A stretch of 64,000 bases of DNA from positions 19,032,370 to 19,096,369 of the forward strand of contig NC_045140.1 in the NCBI RefSeq assembly GCF_008831285.2, read 5' to 3'. The stretch is from Nymphaea colorata. Lineage: Eukaryota; Streptophyta; Magnoliopsida; Nymphaeales; Nymphaeaceae. Under the pieces are notes generated by a model. That model did no database searches. It was not told where the DNA came from and saw nothing but the letters and a program-made list of their open reading frames with translations. This document shows, one piece after another, positions 57,801 through 64,000 of this stretch. Position 1 is the first letter of the stretch; each line of letters opens with the position of its first letter. Made by a program: the position numbers and the translations under genes.

Positions 57801-60800
57801 ACTTCACAGTATGTATCTCGGCTTGTAGTCTTATTCATATCCAGATTGCTAGTTCTGGCAGATTGATTTTATCTTATGGTCCCTATTGTTGATATGAAGC
57901 ATAGAATTTTGCTTTTCTAAAAATAATAACAAATGATATAAAAAAAATTGGTGTATCATGCAGATTTTATGTCGAATGCTAGAGAAAAGCACCACTTCTA
58001 CATGCATATTTAAAAGAGACACCAATGACAGCAATGCCTACTCTAATAATTGATGATTGCATGTATTTGAAGCCCTACCAGAAAAAAAATCTGGGACCAG
58101 GTGTAACTTGTTTAGCTATATCTTATTTGAAACTAAAGAGTAGATGCATTTAAAAAATTGCATAACCAATCCTCCCATTGGACAAGCAGTTTGTGCACTA
58201 ATATGGAAAAGAGTCAAGAATATCACTTTTACTTTAAGCAACTTTTATGTTCTAATGTGATTTTATTATTCACTAAACATTATATGTGGAGAAAAACTCT
58301 GGTTATATCATTCATTTATACATCAATGGATGAAGCAGTTGCGTTTACCTATGTTTGTGGCATAATATTTTTCAAGTCCACAATTATCATGAACCCAAAA
58401 GCTTAAGGCTGCATTTGATGGATAAGGGACATAATCGCTTTGATAGCTTTTTTGTTGGTAATCTCTCATGGTCAGAAAGCTCAACTTTTTGATGTTATGT
58501 GGAGAGAACTTGACAAAGAGCACTGAGCAGTCGTTTTCTAAATAGGACTATTAGAAAGGAGGCAAGAAGATATTGAGTAATATTTCCACCCTACTTTGCT
58601 CAGAAGGACAGATTGTCAAAAATCAAATCCAACCAAACTGATTGACATTGGAAACTCTGGTGATGTGACCCTGCAAAAAGCTTCTACCTATGCATAAATT
58701 ATAATATAATGAAGAAAATTGAAGAACCGATTGGGCTACCAAATACCAATTTACATGTTGGGTGTATCTATCCGTATGAAAACACAGAAACACCCCCTAA
58801 AATGATATTTCACATAGCAATGATCCTACCATGAGAGTCTCCTAGTGCTGGACATTCTTTTTGTATGTCAATCCTCTTGAACTTTTTATTCATGGAAGTA
58901 CAATATGTATATGTAACTATCTACATCTGGTGTCATTTTATTGAGTATGTTCCTTTTATATTTTGTTCAGCTTTTTAGATGGGTTTCCTGTCATATCTTC
59001 TCTCGACAATTATAGAGATGTATATGGAGCTAGTAGTATCTGTTATTACTGTCCCAAATGTGTGAAGCGTGAACGATGAATTAAAAGCATCTAGCTTTTA
59101 TTGTATGTGAAACTGATATGCATTGTTTATTTGGAAGAACATTTCCATTTCAAGTGATAATTCTAGCCAATGTGGTATGTATTTTGCAGATAGGAATTTT
59201 TTGTCTGCCAACTTCGTCAGTTATACCTCTCCATGATCATCCAGGGATGACTGTGCTGAGCAAAATCCTTTATGGTTCAATGCATGTGAAGGCTTATGAC
59301 TGGGTTGAACCTGCGTGCATCCAGAGGACTGCTGACACTCAAAGTGATCCACTAACCTTGTTTTATCTGGTGTGCTACAGAAAAGGCAACCCTTGCAAAC
59401 ATGCTGCCCTGATTATTAAGGGTTCCTAGAAAATAATAGTGATCCCTTTGGATTTTCTGAAATGGCTAATTCACCTGAAATGTAGTTCGCAGATATCCAG
59501 ATTGACCCATTTATCATCCTCCTCCATCCAGGCATGACATGCAATAGGCCAGTTCGCTTATGTGATCTATCTGATGCAAAGTTCATGGCCGACGGATGGT
59601 TAACTGATGCTATCACAAATGACATAGTCATATAACTAATGAACATGCGCAAACATGCAAACATACTCACACTAAAGCATCTACTTCCTATATGATATAT
59701 TTTTTGCTTATTTTTTATCCTTTTTATTGTCTTTATTCAAATAAGAAGATTTTGTGCTTTGCACTTGTGATTACCAATCTGGCACTAGTTGGAGTTTTCA
59801 TGCTGATAAGGATTACAAATACTCTTTTTTCATTATGATAACTGTAGGCTCAGAAAGGTTTCAGCAGTCTCTTAGGAATAAGATACACATATAGTTATCT
59901 GTGAAGGTGTAACTATTTTCTCTTTCCCACATGGTCTTGGTGGCTTTCTTGATGTATGTAGACTGCAAAGTATGAATGTCTTTTTTTTGTCACATATGGT
60001 TTTATTCTTTCTAGTCCATTCGTAGGATCAATCCATCAACCAAGTATTCTCTCAGTGGTTAAACTTATTCACCTAGTATTTCTACTCTTGTACAGCATTC
60101 CTTGCATCTTCTGTCCTGCTTAACAACTGTATCTTGCTGCAGTTAGACTGGCAAAGTTGAAGGTGGACACTGTTCTCACAGCGCCTTGTGAGACAGCTGT
60201 TTTATTCCCCACAAGTGGAGGTAATTTACACTGCTTTACAGCAGTTGCTTCATGTGCAGTACTCGATGTTCTTGCACCCCCTTATGCTGAGTCAGCTGGT
60301 CGGAGGTGCACTTATTACCATGATCATCCATACTCAAGTTTTGGTATGTGAACATGAGTTAAAATCTTTTAATCTTCTATCTATTGTTAGATTGAGAGAT
60401 GTTTAGATGAATGGCATGTTATTCTAGCTCTGTTCATATGATGCTCATCATATTCTCTAGATCTTATTTTCTGAAATCATGAGTACCATGCGCTTGAAAT
60501 GCTGGACAACTCAGTTTGGGTTGTTCTACTTTCACAATTTCTGATTGCGAGTTTTATGCCCATGGACCCATATTGGGAAGCTAAATGAAAACCATCTTAA
60601 CTTGGGTACCTCTTAGCTTCCCGACTTTCCGCCAGAGCATCAACTTTCCAGTAATCACCATATCTTCTTGTTTGAACGTGTTCCTATATTTGCAATGGAG
60701 CTCACCGGACTAGCTACTGCAGGAAGTGGCCTTGAATTAGATGAAAGCGAAGAAAACTATGCGTGGCTTGAGGAGATTGCTGCACCAGATGACTTTTACA

Positions 60801-60841
60801 TTCGATCTGGAAGATATTCTGGTCCAGTTGTTCAAGATTAG
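54888..60841 (+). CDS. PCO: Plant cysteine oxidase (N-degron oxygen sensor)
   Basis: Plant cysteine oxidases are iron-dependent thiol dioxygenases. They oxidise the N-terminal cysteine of group VII ERF factors and so mark them for decay when oxygen is present. Five exons give 254 residues: 54888-55008, 57639-57808, 59190-59343, 60143-60343 and 60723-60841. The cupin fold shows the three iron-binding histidines, H112 and H114 in [13 protein letters not shown] and H178 in [24 protein letters not shown] and the tail [14 protein letters not shown] are also family-typical. Two start codons are adjacent (54888, 54891); either may serve. The donor after exon 3 (CAAA|GTGATC) is weak but is the one that restores the conserved RLAKLKVD. 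If that intron were kept, the frame would end at 59429 before H178. The long intron 1 (2.6 kb) holds no visible gene. Confidence 0.92.
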
Positions 60842-62963
60842 TCACTTTTCTCACATGAAGGCCATCCGCTTAACCACAATTGTACCTGTAACTTCTAGCA
60901 ACAACAATTTTTAGCATTTTTGAGAGATGTGCAGCCTCCATAGTGGCAGCAATAAACTTCATATAGTGAAACTTCACTGTTAATAAGATGAGTCTTGTGT
61001 AAATCTGAAAATGCACCACACAATTAGCAAACAGCCTGTGTGTGTGTGTGTGAGCGAGAGAGAGAGAGAGAGAGAGAGAGAGTTTACACGGGGTTTGATC
61101 CACTGATTCTTTTTTCCCTCAAAAATTTGGAATAAGTTCTGCGTTGTTCGTTCTCTAATCCAAACATGAAAACTATATTGCGTGCTTGCGATTGCTTGTC
61201 ATTCGTCTCTTGAGAATCGATTTCTTTCACATTGAAGGAAAATGCTTCTTAGATGGGTATAACCAAGCGTGCCTCTATATTCAAATGCAAAGAAATCTAT
61301 CGAGGCCCCATATTTTTTATTTATTCAAGCGTCATCCAGCTGCACAATAAATGTCAATCTATCAAAACTTTACGTGCTTGCAGCAGTTGCCAGATCATTC
61401 ACAAGCTGGGAAACAAGCGTTTACCTGGCTTCAACTTGAAGCCTTCAAGTCAGGTTCATACCTAGTGTTCAAACTTGTAACTGAGTTGGGTAAGTGTGCT
61501 TACATCACATAATCGGCTACGTTTGCTCATATTTTAGAATTGATGTAAGCGACTTGATGAAGTACTTCGTTTTGCAGGCAAACAGGTTCACTTCAATTTC
61601 TACTGTAAAAAGGTCGAACTAGACTTAGTAAGTAAGGTCAGGTACAAAATTGTATTGGTTCTAGTTCTGAAACAATATCTTTCACATGGAAACGGTCGGC
61701 TCGAGGCTGGTTCGCTTCGTTTGATTTCTTTTATGAGTCACAAAAGCAAGCCTAGTTCGAAGCGTCAAGGCTGGTTCAATCGGCCGATGTAGCAGCTCTA
61801 CACGGAGGGGAAACTGCTGCTCATTCTTGAGCTTCATACAACAGGCACTCATTTTGGAGGAATTTGGCAAAAAAAAAAAGGAATAGCTGTGTTTGTCTTG
61901 CTTTAACCAACATAAAGGCACTGATTAAGATAAAATGACGCCTTTGCTTCCAAGCGCACCCTGTTTACATTGATAAGAACAGGTTACAGAGATTCCGGAC
62001 TTAGTTGGATCTGAACCCGGTAAAGGTAATACAAAGATCTGGATCTTTACCCGAGCCCGACCTTCCCTTTCTGCTGCCCCGTGGGTTGGGGGTCGGTGTG
62101 CATCGTACGTTCACACGAAACACCTCTAGCGACAAAATTTGTTCACAAGATCTCAAAGTGGAAAAATTTGGATGACTTGTCCCTCTCATTGCCATGCATT
62201 GATCTCAAAGAACAAGAGTGGTTTCGGGTGCAAAATTTACGTTTGTGTCCATCATCATTTGTCGAACGACATAGTCATCTGCAGCAATAATTTCACAAAA
62301 CAATTCTACTTCATTGGACGTTGACATATTCGTTGTTAATATATAATAAAAGAACATTATTTTTTTGCGACTCATTAGTTCGAAAATGCTATCCTTTCAC
62401 AAAAATTGCAGATATTATTATTAGAGCTATAATAAACATAACTATATCATGCTGCATGTACTTTTTTCTTTTATGGGATCAAATTTTTTTGATATTTTAA
62501 TATTTTCTACTATGTGCAGTGGTTTTTTTCTTTAAAAACAAAAGTGGAGTGCTAGTTTCAACTTATTATAGTAACTCAAATTATGCTTCTTCTTAGAAGA
62601 TATTTTATCTGAGTTTGACTGTAATTATGTTTAAACATGTGGCTTTTTTTTAACAAGTTCAGTGCAAAAATTCCTGTTAAGATGGTTGTTTTATTAAAGT
62701 ATGATTTATTAGACGGAATTTGAATTAAGAACAAGGGAAAAAAGGAAGAGGAACCGCCCTCGTCGTGCCCTTGTAGGAAAAAAATGACGGGTGTAAGATC
62801 ATAAAACCAACTTCTCTGCAAGAGCTTCTACGTCGCCCGAGGCTTCCCGAAGCCACTGCCCCATTCCTCCCTCGGTTGCTCCTCTTCGATTCTGCTCTCC
62901 CATTCCCTCTCCCTGAGAGGGAAAGAAAAAAGTTTTGCGGTAGCGAACGGGAAATTGGTTCAA
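60842..62963. other. Intergenic region right of cysteine oxidase gene
   Basis: This holds the PCO 3' UTR, a compound TG/GA microsatellite at 61037-61081 and a GGATCT-rich patch at about 61980-62060. The right end is the GC-richer leader of the next gene. No other gene was recognised. Confidence 0.5.
61037..61081. repeat. Compound (TG)n(GA)n microsatellite
   Basis: About eight TG units, a short GAGC link, then about thirteen GA units. Confidence 0.9.
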
Positions 62964-63016
62964 GATGGTCATCTCGCGTTATCTACGTTCACAATCAACA
63001 GCGGTCTCAAAACTGA
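62964..63016 (+). CDS. Probable first exon of a further gene (organelle presequence-like)
   Basis: After a GC-richer leader (from about 62825) an ATG opens MVISRYLRSQSTAVSKLR, followed by a CTGAG|GTGGGA donor. The 18 residues are basic, Ser-rich and free of acids, as in a mitochondrial targeting presequence. No later exon is recognisable in the last kilobase, so the rest lies beyond the window. The product is unknown. Confidence 0.4.
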
Positions 63017-64000
63017 GGTGGGAAGATTTCTCGTTCTCTCCGCTCGTGTGTGTTTTTCTCTCTCTATGGGCTTTTCATATTTAAGCAGTCATGTTATGGT
63101 GGTTCTATGTGAATTATTATGAACCGTGAGATGGGTCATTCTGATTCCGTTATGGGTTGTCATCTAATCTGAACTCTTAAGAGCGAGTTTACTTATAGCC
63201 TATCACCCAGATTGGAAATTTACGGTAAAATGATGGATTATGCTGCTTTCTTGGTGGTATGAATTGGACTCTCTTTCTGTTTGACCGATTTTTTCTTCTT
63301 CTTGGGAGTATGTTTGATGGACGTGCAAGGGCGTACTACGTATTCTTTGTAGTTTGTACGCTGTGTGGTTATTACACGTGGATCGGTACTTGCTAAATAT
63401 GGATCGAGATGTCATGCACTTTTTTCCTTTCTTATCATTCTTATTATCTCGGTAGAGAATGTGAACGGTTATTCCTCGCAGTAGGAGTATTGCATTATCT
63501 ATGTGCTTACTACCTTAAGCTAGTTCTTTCTCACGTCCCATGTAAATTCTGAGTTTAAATGTATACCAAATAAAAGAATGTTCTATTTCCCATTAGATGT
63601 CTGTTATTGGAAGTTCGTTCTTGCCCCTTTTCGATATTACTTTTCCTTCTGCTATAATTTTTCCGATTTAAGATTTGGCCCATTTGAGTTGAACTCAGTA
63701 TTGAGAACCTTAGACAAATTTCCTTGCATTACAACCATTCGGTCGAAAGTTTTCAATTGATGAGATCCTGAATGACATTTAGTCTGTGTCTACATTTTTT
63801 GATACAAAAGTTTCTTTAACTTTATGATAAGGGCACAACTTCGTGACGTTTCTCTTGTCTGTTTGAAGTCATGAAGTATTGTAAATGCTGTATAAATTAA
63901 TATAGTAGCCATCTTTATTACTTCTATGTACGATTAGTCTGCGCTTGATTCTTCGTGCTCTTTAACTTATGCTGCTTCCGAAAGCCTAGGTAATTCTTTT
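63017..64000. other. Probable first intron of the gene starting at 62964
   Basis: AT-rich sequence with no coding exon, repeat or RNA gene that I recognise up to the window edge. Confidence 0.35.

Noticed and set aside
1-64000. Retrovirus-like, LTR or other capsid-bearing element
   Set aside because: No long terminal repeat pair, protease, reverse transcriptase, integrase or capsid-like frame was seen on either strand. The repeats found are non-coding DNA-transposon or SINE types.

Overview
This window is nuclear DNA from a land plant, almost certainly a flowering plant. The genes are split by many AT-rich GT-AG introns and belong to plant families: an R2R3-MYB with the standard three-exon layout, a plant cysteine oxidase, a GH81 beta-glucanase and a plastid DUF2232-type membrane protein. 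Simple repeats and short non-autonomous transposons fill the spaces between genes. The species cannot be fixed from the sequence alone. I saw no reverse transcriptase, integrase, transposase, capsid or envelope reading frame and no intact rRNA or tRNA gene.

Layout, left to right: (1) the last coding exon of an RBM25-type splicing factor (+, 554-805), cut by the left edge; (2) an R2R3-MYB gene (-, 4716-2350), convergent with it; (3) a GH81 endo-beta-1,3-glucanase (+, 9183-11801); (4) a BRCT-RING-PHD-like protein gene (-, 18419-12412), convergent with the GH81 gene; (5) the TFIID/SAGA histone-fold subunit TAF10 (+, 21337-27489); (6) an importin-9-like nuclear import receptor with 33 coding exons (-, 45156-29782), convergent with TAF10; (7) a plastid-targeted multi-pass membrane protein (+, 48091-51385); (8) a plant cysteine oxidase (+, 54888-60841); (9) a probable first exon of a further gene (+, from 62964) that runs out of the window. 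Exon borders were set by hand from splice signals, reading phase and family conservation. All eight recognised genes give continuous frames.

The genes are single housekeeping, regulatory or defence genes and do not form an operon or obvious biosynthetic cluster. Shared themes are transcription and RNA processing (RBM25, MYB, TAF10), nuclear transport (importin-9), ubiquitin or DNA-damage signalling (BRCT-RING), and oxygen sensing (PCO).

The most notable structures are: a minor-spliceosome AT-AC intron in the importin-9 gene; a GC-AG first intron in the MYB gene; a 1.17-kb terminal-inverted-repeat element in TAF10 intron 2 whose core is a long polypurine tract followed by a polypyrimidine tract; a hAT-type MITE with near-intact terminal repeats and 8-bp target duplication; a tRNA-derived SINE-like sequence; and a possible decayed MYB exon fragment inside the MYB gene.
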